A DNA stretch of 44,446 bases from Deltaproteobacteria bacterium HGW-Deltaproteobacteria-4. Lineage in GTDB: Bacteria > Desulfobacterota > Desulfuromonadia > Desulfuromonadales > UBA2197. Each line of letters opens with the position of its first letter. Positions within the stretch are counted from its first letter, which is position 1. Positions 28,939-36,935 of the stretch are shown here, in pieces. Below the pieces are notes generated by a model. The model saw only the letters and a program-made list of their open reading frames with translations, ran no database searches and was not told the DNA's origin. Location of the stretch: assembly GCA_002841765.1 (NCBI GenBank), contig PHAV01000020.1, positions 1-44,446 of the forward strand, written 5' to 3'. Position numbers and translations under genes: made by a program.

Positions 28939-29470
28939 CAGAATCCGTTTCGGGAACTAATCCTTCAGGCAGATCAACGTGCATGATCTTGGCGTCTTCA
29001 TCGATCTTGAGAATGAAGGCGTCAACTACCGGAATAAGAACTTCACCATGCGGGCCGCGTACGACGAGAATATCGTGGGCCGGTGTGGTGAAAATCTCAA
29101 CTATCCTGCCGAGATCTCCGTATTGACTATCGTCAACCCGCAGGCCCTCAAGCTGGAACCAGTAAAATTCATCTTCTGGAAGGGATGCCAAATCATCGTG
29201 GGAGATGAGGACTTCGCATCCGATGAATGTTTCTGCACTCTCGACGGAAGAAATTCCCTCGAGGCGAAGCAGAAGATTTCCTTTATGGCGAGATGCTTTT
29301 TGTACCTGATGCAGGCTTTTCTTGCTTTCTCGCCACAGGGTGACTTCTTTAACACTATCCAGCGAAGATGAATCACCGGAATGAGGTCGGACTTTCAAGT
29401 CACCACGCAAGCCGTGGACGCCGATGACAACTCCTGCCGGAAAGAGAGGATCGACATCCATCGGTTGCAT
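28928..29470 (-). CDS. rimM: 16S rRNA processing protein RimM
   Basis: A 180-aa ribosome maturation factor with an N-terminal RimM domain (GVVIGVHGLRGDLKVRP) and a PRC barrel (EFYWFQLEGLRV; HDILVVRGPHGEVLIPVVDAF). The start is uncertain: ATG at 29470 or 29461, neither with a good ribosome site, so coupling to rpsP (stop 29490) is likely. In many relatives a KH-domain gene (khpA) stands between rpsP and rimM; here it does not. Confidence 0.94.
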   Translation of the reverse strand: MQPMDVDPLFPAGVVIGVHGLRGDLKVRPHSGDSSSLDSVKEVTLWRESKKSLHQVQKASRHKGNLLLRLEGISSVESAETFIGCEVLISHDDLASLPEDEFYWFQLEGLRVDDSQYGDLGRIVEIFTTPAHDILVVRGPHGEVLIPVVDAFILKIDEDAKIMHVDLPEGLVPETDSDAL

Positions 29471-29489
29471 AGACACAGCAGTATCGTTC

Positions 29490-29747
29490 TTACGCTTTAG
29501 CTTTGGCAAGAATGCCGGAAGTGCGAAGAATCTGCAGAACTGTTTCAGTCGGCTGAGCGCCTTTGCGCAACCAGTCAATGGCGAGTTCTTCATTCAGGCT
29601 GATCATCGGCGGATTCTGTTTCGGATCGTACTGTCCAAGATTGTCGATAAAACGGCCATCGCGGGGAAAACGACCATCAGCGACAACGACCTGATAAAAA
29701 GGCTTTTTCTTGGCACCGCCACGGGCAAGGCGAATTTTAACGGACAT
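29490..29747 (-). CDS. rpsP: 30S ribosomal protein S16
   Basis: An 85-aa protein; [20 protein letters not shown] and [14 protein letters not shown] are diagnostic. GAGGAG precedes the ATG. It lies 82 bp after ffh and 19 bp before rimM. Confidence 0.98.
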   Translation of the reverse strand: MSVKIRLARGGAKKKPFYQVVVADGRFPRDGRFIDNLGQYDPKQNPPMISLNEELAIDWLRKGAQPTETVLQILRTSGILAKAKA

Positions 29748-29829
29748 AGTTTTCTACTCCTCTTTTACGTTGTTTCGATCAATATCGAAAGGGTTGATAA
29801 TACATACTAAAGTAAGGTCCCTGTTCACT

Positions 29830-31182
29830 TTAAAAAGGGGAACGACCGCCTCGTCCCATGAGGCTGCGCAGTCCCTTGGGACCTAGCTGCTGCATCTTCT
29901 TCATCATTTTTTGCGCTTCGCTGAAACGCTTGATAAGTACATTGATATCCTGAACCGTGGTGCCGCTCCCCTTGGCGATCCGTAAACGCCGCGAGCCATT
30001 AAGGAGATGATGATCGCGGCGTTCGGCAACTGTCATCGAGTTGATAATTGCTTCGATTCGTTTCAATTCTTTATCCGGGGCCTGCATCCCCTGAGCTTCT
30101 TTAAGGGCTTTGCCGGCGCCGGGAATCATGCTGATAATTGACTCCATGGAACCCATTTTTTTGATGGTCTGCATCTGATCACGGAAGTTTTCGAGGGTGA
30201 AGCCTTCCTTTTTTACCCGCTTTTCCAGGGCCAGGGCTTCATCGCGATCGATGGCACCTTGCGCCTTTTCAATCAGCGAGAGGACATCCCCCATCCCGAG
30301 AATGCGTTGCGCCATGCGGTCGGCGTGAAAAACCTCAAGAGCGTCGAGTTTTTCACCGATACCGGAAAACTTGATCGGTTTGCCGGTGACCGCCCGCATG
30401 GAAAGAGCGGCGCCACCGCGGGCATCGCCATCCAGCTTTGTCAAGATGATACCGGTTATTCCCAGCTTCTGGTTGAACCCTTCGGCGATATTCACCGCTT
30501 CCTGACCAGTCATTGCGTCAGCAACAAGAAGAATTTCTTTTGGAGACAGACTCTCTTTGATGCGCACCAATTCGGACATCAGTGCTTCGTCGATATGCAG
30601 ACGTCCGGCCGTGTCAAGAATCAGAGTATCGTAGCCGTTCAATTCTGCAAAACGACGCGCTTCGGTACAAATACGCACCGGATCCATGTCGGCTTTTGCA
30701 TCGAAAACCGGGATGTCGAGTTGGCGCCCCAGGGTCTTCAGCTGCTCAATGGCAGCAGGGCGATAGATGTCGGCAGGTACGAGGAGCGGCGAACGTTTTT
30801 CTTTGCGCAGGCGCAGGGCCAGTTTGCCGCAAGTCGTCGTTTTTCCGGCCCCCTGGAGTCCGCAAAGCATCACTGCTACAGGTGGACGGGCATCCAGATT
30901 GAGATGATTGGCTTCCCCCTCGCCCATGAGGCGACCAAGTTCTTCACGAACGACCTTGATAACCTGTTGCCCCGGAGTCAGGCTTTTGAGGACATTTTGA
31001 CCGATGGCATTTTCACGGACTGACGCGACAAAATCTTTGACAACCTTGAAGTTAACATCGGCTTCGAGAAGAACGAGGCGCACTTCGCGCAACGCTTCCT
31101 GAATGTTTTCCTCAGTCAGTTGGCCTTGGCCGCGTAGCTTTTTGAAAATGCTCTCAAATTTTTCACTGAGCGTATCGAACAT
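29830..31182 (-). CDS. ffh: Signal recognition particle protein Ffh (SRP54)
   Basis: A 450-aa GTPase that with 4.5S RNA targets nascent membrane proteins to FtsY. N domain about 1-85; G domain with GLQGAGKTTT (108-117), DTAGR and TKLDGDARGG; the Met-rich M domain at the C-terminus (MMKKMQQLGPKG) binds RNA and signal peptides. It is preceded by a strong promoter whose -35 overlaps the end of the DUF3343 gene, and heads the ribosomal/methyltransferase operon. Confidence 0.98.
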   Translation of the reverse strand: MFDTLSEKFESIFKKLRGQGQLTEENIQEALREVRLVLLEADVNFKVVKDFVASVRENAIGQNVLKSLTPGQQVIKVVREELGRLMGEGEANHLNLDARPPVAVMLCGLQGAGKTTTCGKLALRLRKEKRSPLLVPADIYRPAAIEQLKTLGRQLDIPVFDAKADMDPVRICTEARRFAELNGYDTLILDTAGRLHIDEALMSELVRIKESLSPKEILLVADAMTGQEAVNIAEGFNQKLGITGIILTKLDGDARGGAALSMRAVTGKPIKFSGIGEKLDALEVFHADRMAQRILGMGDVLSLIEKAQGAIDRDEALALEKRVKKEGFTLENFRDQMQTIKKMGSMESIISMIPGAGKALKEAQGMQAPDKELKRIEAIINSMTVAERRDHHLLNGSRRLRIAKGSGTTVQDINVLIKRFSEAQKMMKKMQQLGPKGLRSLMGRGGRSPF

Positions 31183-31214
31183 GGGATATCCCAGGAAAGT
31201 TTTGCAAAATGCGA

Positions 31215-31243
31215 AATATAGAGAAGCCCTCTGTTGTTGTCAA
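31215..31243 (-). promoter_or_regulatory. Sigma-70 promoter of the ffh operon
   Basis: On the minus strand TTGACA (31243-31238), 17-base spacer, TATATT (31220-31215): near-consensus. Transcription would start about 25 bp before the ffh ATG. The -35 overlaps the stop codon of the upstream DUF3343 gene (31240). Confidence 0.85.
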
Positions 31244-31503
31244 GGGAATATCTCTTGGGCGGTGAATTTCCCCCCCTGATATTGATAGACTTCGGCCGGC
31301 GGGAGGCCTTGTCCAAAAAGGAGATTCTGGATTCTTTCGGCATCATCCGGGGTATAGCGCAGGGCCAGTCCACAATCAGAACTGATCTCCCGGGGTGCGG
31401 GTATCAACAGTATCGGTACCCCGGCCCCCTTCAATATTTTTTCCGCTTTCATTACCCGATGAATAGAGTGAAAGACCGCAATGAAATCATTTTCGCGAAC
31501 CAT
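31240..31503 (-). CDS. DUF3343 protein (putative Se/S carrier-like)
   Basis: An 87-aa protein: FIAVFHSIHRVMKAEKILK, then IPAPREISSDCGLALRY with a conserved cysteine C44, and a C-terminal YQYQGGKF. The DUF3343 family is annotated as 'putative Se/S carrier' on account of this Cys and of its company with selenium or sulfur-transfer genes; no such genes are adjacent here. AAGGA lies before the ATG. It sits upstream of ffh on the same strand. Confidence 0.85.
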   Translation of the reverse strand: MVRENDFIAVFHSIHRVMKAEKILKGAGVPILLIPAPREISSDCGLALRYTPDDAERIQNLLFGQGLPPAEVYQYQGGKFTAQEIFP

Positions 31504-31561
31504 GGCAGTATCCTTTTAGCGTAATTGACTTTCTTTGGCAGTTACGGATAAACTTAGAAAA

Positions 31562-31834
31562 ATGTTGAAAGGTTTTATAGTGTCCTCTTTCGCAATCAAT
31601 CTCTCAGGGCTCCTTGGTTTTGCCTTCCTTGCCAACATTCCTCTCGGTTATTTACGGCAGCGCTCCTTGCGTTTTTCCTGGCAGTGGTTTTTTTATATAC
31701 ACGCGTCAATCCCCCTGATTATTTTCCTGCGAGTTTGGCTCAATTTTGGCTGGAAGTGGATTCCTCTGACCCTCGGCTGCGCCGTTTTGGGTCAGATGGC
31801 GGGGGGGCGCTTACTCCGGCGCCTGCAGCGATGA
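31562..31834 (+). CDS. Hypothetical small membrane protein upstream of the DciA-like gene
   Basis: A 90-aa protein, not recognised, with about three hydrophobic helices (3-23, 37-55, 61-78) and a basic end (GGRLLRRLQR). The ATG at 31562 is chosen; a TTG at 31535 would add nine residues, and neither has a clear ribosome site. Its stop overlaps the next start (ATGA), so the pair is coupled. Confidence 0.65.
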   Translation: MLKGFIVSSFAINLSGLLGFAFLANIPLGYLRQRSLRFSWQWFFYIHASIPLIIFLRVWLNFGWKWIPLTLGCAVLGQMAGGRLLRRLQR

Positions 31835-32310
31835 GTCCCCCTGTACGGCGTAATCGCATGTTCCACCCGGCGGCGGCCGGAGCCGTTCTTGACGCTTTGA
31901 CCCGGAACATGGGGGTACGTGAACGTCTTGAGCCTTATCGTGCCTGGAAAGTCTGGGCCGAAGTGGTCGGGCCGCAGACTGCACAACATGCCCAACCCTT
32001 TCGTTTGCGGGGCGGGGTTCTCGAGGTGCGGGTCGATCATCCGGTCTGGATGCAACAATTACAACTGCTTAAGCCGCGGATTCTCGAACGTTTAAATCGT
32101 GCTATCGCCCCCGGGGTGTTGGAGGATATTCACCTCCGTCATGGCCAGCCGGAAATTCCTGTTCCCGTAATTCCTACGGAAGAGATAGTGTTGCGCCCCC
32201 TGACCCCGGCAGAGGAGGGGGAGCTTAATCGACTCCTTCCTCCTGACGAAGACGAGCTCCATAATGCTTGGCGCAAGCTTTTGCTCCATCATCTCTTGAG
32301 CAAAAGTTAA
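31831..32310 (+). CDS. DUF721 / DciA-like protein
   Basis: A 159-aa protein. The central AWKVWAEVVGPQTAQHAQPF and GGVLEVRVDHPVWMQQLQLLK match the DUF721 (DciA) fold, a KH-like domain. DciA loads or assists the replicative helicase DnaB in bacteria lacking DnaC. DciA is usually near dnaA or secA; this location next to a small membrane protein is less typical. The stop overlaps the converging trmN6 stop by 4 bp. Confidence 0.8.
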   Translation: MSPPVRRNRMFHPAAAGAVLDALTRNMGVRERLEPYRAWKVWAEVVGPQTAQHAQPFRLRGGVLEVRVDHPVWMQQLQLLKPRILERLNRAIAPGVLEDIHLRHGQPEIPVPVIPTEEIVLRPLTPAEEGELNRLLPPDEDELHNAWRKLLLHHLLSKS

Positions 32311-33086
32311 TCCCGCTTTTCAACAAAATCTCCTGCCAACATCCGCACTTCTTCCGAATAACCCTCCCCTTCATAAAGAAATAACGGTGGTTCAATGGTC
32401 AATCCCGGTCGGCCATTGCGCCGTCCCTCGATCAGGACGAGGTTGGCGGCATTCTCCCGCCGCGGGTGGATGCAGCGGAGTCGCTTCGGTTCGATCATTT
32501 TAGCGGACATTTTAATCAAAAGTTCCGGAATTCGTTCCGCCAGATAAATGGCATAAAAACGTCCGCCATTTTTGAGGAGATAGTGGCTCGCGTCGAGAAA
32601 ATCGTCAAGGCTGCCGTGCAGTTCGTGGCGGGCAGTAGAGCGTTGCTCTCCAATGGAAATTCGTCCGCTTTCCGGTCGCCGGTAGGGAGGATTGGTGATA
32701 ACGCCATCGAGGGATTGCGCTGCATGAGATTTACGCAGATCGCGTAAATCTCCCGGAATAATGTCAATTTGTTTTTCAAGATTATTGAGAAGGATATTTC
32801 TGCACGCCTGGTCGGCGCTGGCCGGATCTATCTCGATCCCGGTCATCTGTATCCCTGCTTCGCGACTAGCTAAGAGCAGGGGTAATACCCCGCTGCCACA
32901 GCCAAGATCGATCCATCTTTCCCCCGCCTTAATCCGGGTGAAGCTGGCCAGAAGAACCGGATCGATGGTAACGCGGAACCCCTGCCGCGGCTGGATAATT
33001 TGCAGTTTGCCGTAGCCGAGCGTGTCAAGGGTTTCATCGGGATGAAGGAGGGGAAGCAAGTCGGGGCAGGGGGGAAACTCATTCAT
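32307..33086 (-). CDS. trmN6: tRNA1(Val) (adenine-37-N6)-methyltransferase-like protein
   Basis: A 259-aa class I SAM methyltransferase. Motif I is DLGCGSG (60-66) and the N6-adenine catalytic motif is NPPY at 132-135, followed by RRPESGR, as in the YfiC/TrmN6 group. The ATG at 33086 overlaps the ruvB stop by 8 bp; the longer open frame upstream is ruvB in another frame. TrmN6 is preferred to HemK or RsmC by length and motif context; substrate not proven. Confidence 0.85.
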   Translation of the reverse strand: MNEFPPCPDLLPLLHPDETLDTLGYGKLQIIQPRQGFRVTIDPVLLASFTRIKAGERWIDLGCGSGVLPLLLASREAGIQMTGIEIDPASADQACRNILLNNLEKQIDIIPGDLRDLRKSHAAQSLDGVITNPPYRRPESGRISIGEQRSTARHELHGSLDDFLDASHYLLKNGGRFYAIYLAERIPELLIKMSAKMIEPKRLRCIHPRRENAANLVLIEGRRNGRPGLTIEPPLFLYEGEGYSEEVRMLAGDFVEKRD

Positions 33087-34116
33087 CGGCAAAAAGAATA
33101 TTCTGTGCAGAGCTGCGGCGCGGGTCGACGCGGGCAAAGTGGCGATAAGCAAGGGAAGTCGCTATTCGTCCCCGCGGCGTCCGGTTTAAATAACCCTGCT
33201 GAATCAGGTAGGGCTCAATGACGTCTTCGATTGAACCTTTCTCTTCGCCAATAGCTGCGGCGAGGGTTTCAAGACCGACCGGACCGCCGGAGAATTTATC
33301 GATGAGGGTCAAAAGGAGGAGGCAGTCCATGTGGTCAAATCCACACAGATCGACTTCGAGGCGGCGTAGAGCCAAGGCGGCCAAGTCCTGATCAATGCGG
33401 CCATTGCCAAGGATTTCAGCAAAATCCCGTACCCGCCGCAACAGGCGGTTGGCGATGCGGGGGGTGCCGCGGGAGCGCCGGGCAATTTCATCAGCGCCGT
33501 CTTCGGTAATGGGAATCCCCAAAATTCCGGCGCTGCGGCGGATAATAACCGCCAGTTCATCCGGCGTATAGAACTCCAGGCGGGTAATGACCCCGAAGCG
33601 ATCACGTAAAGGTGAGGAGAGGAGGCCGATGCGGGTTGTGGCGCCCACGAGGGTAAAGCGGGGGAGGTCGAGTTTGATGGTCCTGGCGGAGGGGCCCTGA
33701 CCGATCATGATGTCGAGCTGGTAATCTTCCAGTGCCGGGTAGAGGACCTCTTCGATGACCGGGGAAAGACGGTGGATCTCGTCGATAAAGAGGACATCGC
33801 CGGCTTCGAGATTGGTGAGGACAGCCGCCAGGTCGCCGGCTTTTTCGATGACCGGACCCGAGGTGCTTTTGATACTGACCCCCATCTCGGCGGCAATAAT
33901 GTTGGCCAAGGTAGTCTTGCCCAGTCCCGGTGGACCGTAAAAGAGGACGTGGTCGAGAGTCTCGCGGCGTGAGCGGGCAGCGTCAATGAAGACCTGAAGA
34001 TTCTCTTTGGCCTTGATCTGGCCGATATACTCTGTCAGCCGCCGCGGTCGCAGCGACGCCTCAAAGTTATCGTCATCGGCAGCAAGATCGGGCGTAATGA
34101 TCCGTTCGTTCGTCAT
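33079..34116 (-). CDS. ruvB: Holliday junction branch migration helicase RuvB
   Basis: A 345-aa AAA+ motor. Walker A GPPGLGKT at 61-68, Walker B as [11 protein letters not shown], sensor [18 protein letters not shown], and a winged-helix C-terminus with [18 protein letters not shown] lies before the ATG. It follows ruvA by 7 bp and overlaps trmN6. Confidence 0.98.
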   Translation of the reverse strand: MTNERIITPDLAADDDNFEASLRPRRLTEYIGQIKAKENLQVFIDAARSRRETLDHVLFYGPPGLGKTTLANIIAAEMGVSIKSTSGPVIEKAGDLAAVLTNLEAGDVLFIDEIHRLSPVIEEVLYPALEDYQLDIMIGQGPSARTIKLDLPRFTLVGATTRIGLLSSPLRDRFGVITRLEFYTPDELAVIIRRSAGILGIPITEDGADEIARRSRGTPRIANRLLRRVRDFAEILGNGRIDQDLAALALRRLEVDLCGFDHMDCLLLLTLIDKFSGGPVGLETLAAAIGEEKGSIEDVIEPYLIQQGYLNRTPRGRIATSLAYRHFARVDPRRSSAQNILFADE

Positions 34117-34123
34117 TCTGCTC

Positions 34124-34732
34124 CTAACGCATCAAGGCTTTCAACGCGTTCTTGAGGATCTCTTCCAGCGGGGTCTCCGGAGTAATAACAATGGCAGCCA
34201 GTGCCTTACGCGCCTGTACATCTTTATAACCGAGATTGAGCAGGGCAGAAAGGGCGTCTTCCGCCTGGTCAGACGACGGGGGCATAACAAAATCTCGTCC
34301 CCGGTCAAGCAGGTCGCCAGAGAGATCAAGCTTATTGACCTTTTCTTTGAGTTCGAGAACGAGACGTTCCGCACTCTTCTTGCCGATACCGGGCAAGGTC
34401 GCCAGTCTTTTCACGTCGCCAGCAGAGATGGCCTGCCGGAGATCACCCGGGCTGGCGTGCGAAAGGATATTAAGCGCCAGTTTCGGCCCGACTCCGGCAA
34501 CGGAGAGGAGGAGGATAAAGAGGGAGCGCTCGTCAGCCGTCAAGAAACCGTAGAGGAGAAGGGCATCTTCGCGAACGTGAGTATGGATATGAAGTTTAAC
34601 TGTTCCGTCATCGGGCAGGGAATAAAAGGTCGAAAGGGGAATCAAAACCCGATAACCGACACCGCCAGCCACCTCGATAATGATCTGGTCGGTTCCTTTG
34701 CTGACGAGTTGACCGGTCAACATGGCAATCAT
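34124..34732 (-). CDS. ruvA: Holliday junction DNA-binding subunit RuvA
   Basis: A 202-aa protein with an OB fold ([21 protein letters not shown]), two helix-hairpin-helix motifs ([37 protein letters not shown]) and the C-terminal RuvB-contact domain after an acidic, flexible linker. The ATG overlaps the ruvC stop by 4 bp. Confidence 0.98.
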   Translation of the reverse strand: MIAMLTGQLVSKGTDQIIIEVAGGVGYRVLIPLSTFYSLPDDGTVKLHIHTHVREDALLLYGFLTADERSLFILLLSVAGVGPKLALNILSHASPGDLRQAISAGDVKRLATLPGIGKKSAERLVLELKEKVNKLDLSGDLLDRGRDFVMPPSSDQAEDALSALLNLGYKDVQARKALAAIVITPETPLEEILKNALKALMR

Positions 34733-35244
34733 GAGCGCCTCAAATGGTTAGCCGTTTTCAACATACGTTCAGAGTGAAGGACATTGGTGTGGGCGTGACA
34801 GATAGCAACGGCCAAAGCATCGGAGGCATCTTCCTGAGCAATTTCGGGGAGTTTTAGCAGGGTCTTGACCATCTGCTGTACCTGGATTTTCTCAGCTTTA
34901 CCATAGCCGACAACAGCGCTCTTGACCTGTAACGCGGAATATTCAAAGACCGGTAAGCCGTGATTGACTCCGGACAACAGGGCGGCGCCGCGTGCATGCC
35001 CAAGTTTAAGGGCGGAGAGGGCATTCTTGGCGAGAAATATTTGTTCGACGGCAACTGCTCCCGGTGCGTAGTCACTGATCACCTGACAAAGTCCATCATA
35101 AATAAGCTTGAGGCGGTCGGCAAGTTCCATATCGGCGCGGGTAAAGATGCCGCCGTTATCGACATGGATCAGTCGGTTCCCGACTTTTTCAATGATGCCG
35201 TAACCGGTGACCCGCGTCCCCGGGTCAATCCCTAATATGCGCAT
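34729..35244 (-). CDS. ruvC: Holliday junction resolvase RuvC
   Basis: A 171-aa nuclease. The four catalytic acids are in place: D7 ([12 protein letters not shown]), E67 (AVEQIF), D139 and D142 ([14 protein letters not shown]). The ATG at 35244 directly follows an in-frame TTG; ATG is preferred. It lies 18 bp after yebC, giving the common yebC-ruvC-ruvA-ruvB order. Confidence 0.98.
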   Translation of the reverse strand: MRILGIDPGTRVTGYGIIEKVGNRLIHVDNGGIFTRADMELADRLKLIYDGLCQVISDYAPGAVAVEQIFLAKNALSALKLGHARGAALLSGVNHGLPVFEYSALQVKSAVVGYGKAEKIQVQQMVKTLLKLPEIAQEDASDALAVAICHAHTNVLHSERMLKTANHLRRS

Positions 35245-35262
35245 CAAAAGTCCATGTATGCT

Positions 35263-36009
35263 TCATCCGAGAATAGCTTCCATCTCTTCATCGGAGATGT
35301 CGAAATTGGCATAAACGTTTTGCACGTCGTCGTAATCTTCGAGTTTCTCCATCAATTTCAACATCTGCTCCGCTTGTTTCCCTTCCAGTTTTACCATGGT
35401 TTGGGGAATCATCGTCACCTCGGCCGATTCCCACTTCAGACCTTGTGCAGCGATGGCATCGCGGACGGCTGTGAAGCTGGACGGTGCAGTGATAACCTCA
35501 ATCGAATCCCCTTCCTCATTGACATCGTCGGCCCCTGCTTCCAGAGCAATCTCGAAAATCTGGTCAAAATCATAACTGCTGGGGAGAGAGATCAAACCTT
35601 TACGATCAAAAAGGAAGGAGACGGAACCAGTGACACCGAGGGTGCCGTTGTTGCGACTGAAGATATGACGGACATCGGCAACAGTCCTTTGCCGGTTGTC
35701 GGTCATGAATTCAACAATAATCGCCACCCCGCCCGGGCCGTAGCCCTCAAAGCTGTCTTCTTCATAGACAACGGAGTCGAGGTCGCCGGTCCCTTTTTTG
35801 ATCGCCCGATCGATGGTATCCTTCGGCATATTTTCAAATTTGGCTTTATCGATGGCTGTGCGCAGACGGGCATTGGCATCCGGATCGCCGCCGCCGGTCT
35901 TGGCTGCTACCGTAATTTCGCGAATAATCTTGGTGAAAATCTTTCCTCTTTTCGCGTCCTGAGCGCCTTTACGGTGTTTGATGTTCGCCCATTTACTATG
36001 ACCTGACAT
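35263..36009 (-). CDS. yebC: YebC/PmpR-family (TACO1-like) protein
   Basis: A 248-aa protein with the family start [23 protein letters not shown]-type block, [14 protein letters not shown], and [13 protein letters not shown]. It was long annotated as a transcriptional regulator; recent work on the family supports a role in translation of proline-rich stretches. AAGGAG precedes the ATG. It heads the ruv operon behind a visible promoter. Confidence 0.95.
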   Translation of the reverse strand: MSGHSKWANIKHRKGAQDAKRGKIFTKIIREITVAAKTGGGDPDANARLRTAIDKAKFENMPKDTIDRAIKKGTGDLDSVVYEEDSFEGYGPGGVAIIVEFMTDNRQRTVADVRHIFSRNNGTLGVTGSVSFLFDRKGLISLPSSYDFDQIFEIALEAGADDVNEEGDSIEVITAPSSFTAVRDAIAAQGLKWESAEVTMIPQTMVKLEGKQAEQMLKLMEKLEDYDDVQNVYANFDISDEEMEAILG

Positions 36010-36058
36010 GGTATTAATTCTCCTTGTCCGAATTTGTCCGACCGTTTGACGGCAGCAT

Positions 36059-36088
36059 TCTATAGCACAAAGGAAGCCCCTTCGGCAA
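36059..36088 (-). promoter_or_regulatory. Probable promoter of the yebC-ruvCAB operon
   Basis: Minus strand: TTGCCG (36088-36083), 18-base spacer, TATAGA (36064-36059), with a TG one base before the -10 (extended -10). It ends 50 bp upstream of the start codon. Confidence 0.6.
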
Positions 36089-36110
36089 GAAGGACGTCAG
36101 TAAAGAGAAG

Positions 36111-36137
36111 GGCCGGATATCCTGTTGATATCCGGCC
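36111..36137. repeat. Perfect 11-bp inverted repeat
   Basis: GGCCGGATATC (36111-36121) and GATATCCGGCC (36127-36137) around CTGTT. It lies between the tRNA terminator and the yebC promoter. There is no clean T tract on the minus strand (CTTCTCTTTACT), so it may be a secondary terminator or a protein-binding palindrome. Confidence 0.6.
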
Positions 36138-36160
36138 GTTGATATTTGATTGCACTGATA

Positions 36161-36205
36161 AAAATTAAAGAGGCGACCAATTTTCATGGTCGCCTCTTTA
36201 ATTTT
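36161..36205 (-). terminator. Terminator of the Asp-Val-Asp tRNA cluster
   Basis: A perfect 19-bp stem (36161-36179 with 36187-36205) around ATTTTCA, with the run of T residues on the minus strand formed by AAAATT. It begins two bases after the last tRNA CCA. Confidence 0.9.
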
Positions 36206-36207
36206 TC

Positions 36208-36284
36208 TGGCGGGGCTGACGGGACTTGAACCCGCGACCTCCGGCGTGACAGGCCGGCGTTGTAACCGACTCTACTACAGCCCC
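36208..36284 (-). tRNA. tRNA-Asp (anticodon GTC), copy 2
   Basis: 77 nt on the minus strand: acceptor GGGGCTG with CAGCCCC, discriminator G, encoded CCA (36210-36208), anticodon GTC at 36250-36248, T arm GCGGG-TTCAAGT-CCCGT. Identical over its whole length to the copy at 36394-36470. Confidence 0.97.
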
Positions 36285-36307
36285 GAAACAGGTCTGGGAA
36301 TAAAAAT

Positions 36308-36383
36308 TGGTGGGCGAAACAGGGCTCGAACCTGTGACCCTCGGCTTGTAAGGCCGATGCTCTCCCAGCTGAGCTATTCGCCC
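36308..36383 (-). tRNA. tRNA-Val (anticodon TAC)
   Basis: 76 nt on the minus strand: acceptor GGGCGAA with TTCGCCC, discriminator A, encoded CCA, anticodon TAC at 36350-36348 in the CTTACAA loop. It lies 10 bp after the first tRNA-Asp and 23 bp before the second. Confidence 0.97.
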
Positions 36384-36393
36384 GTTGAGTCAA

Positions 36394-36470
36394 TGGCGGG
36401 GCTGACGGGACTTGAACCCGCGACCTCCGGCGTGACAGGCCGGCGTTGTAACCGACTCTACTACAGCCCC
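36394..36470 (-). tRNA. tRNA-Asp (anticodon GTC), copy 1
   Basis: 77 nt, same sequence as the copy at 36208-36284. It is the first tRNA of the cluster in the direction of transcription, 79 bp after hup. No promoter is obvious in that gap, so the tRNAs may be reached by read-through from hup. Confidence 0.97.
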
Positions 36471-36486
36471 AAAGGTTCTTTTGAGA

Positions 36487-36523
36487 CAGAGAACCGGCAG
36501 CCAGTGGGGCCGCCGGTTCTCTG
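36487..36523 (-). terminator. Hairpin after hup (weak or leaky terminator)
   Basis: CAGAGAACCGGC pairs perfectly with GCCGGTTCTCTG (12 bp) around a 13-base loop. On the minus strand it is followed by TCTCAAAAG, not by a T tract, so it may be a processing hairpin between hup and the tRNAs rather than a true terminator. Confidence 0.55.
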
Positions 36524-36549
36524 AATTCTAGCTGGACATTATTGAAAAA

Positions 36550-36825
36550 TTAAGCGTTGACAGCATCCTTGAGGACTTTGCCAGCTTTAAATTTCGGGGT
36601 TTTAGCGGCGCTGATCTTGATCGCCGCACCAGTCTGGGGATTCTTGCCGGTACGCTCAGCGCGCTCACCAACGCTGAAGGTTCCAAAACCGACCAATGCA
36701 ACCTTGTCGCCTTGTTTGAGGGCTTCAGTCACCGTTTCAATAAGAGCTTTGAGGCACTTTTCCGTGTCTACCTTGCTGAAGCCCGTCTTCTCTGCCATTT
36801 CGTTGACAAGATCTGCTTTAGTCAC
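36550..36825 (-). CDS. hup: HU-family DNA-binding protein
   Basis: A 91-aa histone-like protein that bends and compacts DNA. TKADLVNEMAEKTGFSK at the start and GFGTFSVGERAERTGKNP, the DNA-binding arm signature, are complete. The start is taken as the GTG at 36825: it gives the usual MTKADLV N-terminus and has GGAGG 5 bases upstream. The ATG at 36837 would include the ribosome site itself. It lies after lon with its own strong promoter. Confidence 0.96.
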   Translation of the reverse strand: MTKADLVNEMAEKTGFSKVDTEKCLKALIETVTEALKQGDKVALVGFGTFSVGERAERTGKNPQTGAAIKISAAKTPKFKAGKVLKDAVNA

Positions 36826-36877
36826 AAAAACCTCCATGCTTTAATTGATTAGGATGAAACTGCTTCAATGCGGAGTG

Positions 36878-36907
36878 TTTATAACAGAGCCGTTTTGTTA
36901 CTGTCAA
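36878..36907 (-). promoter_or_regulatory. Sigma-70 promoter of hup
   Basis: Minus strand: TTGACA (36907-36902), 18-base spacer, TATAAA (36883-36878); near-consensus, in the gap between lon and hup. Confidence 0.85.
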
Positions 36908-36935
36908 GAAAATATTTGGTCAAAATCACCGCTGC

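Noticed and set aside
36186-36524. Plus-strand frame with repeated LTGLEPATSGVTGRRCNRLYYSP text
   Set aside because: The repeat comes from translating the opposite strand of the two identical tRNA-Asp genes; it is a well-known false protein family.
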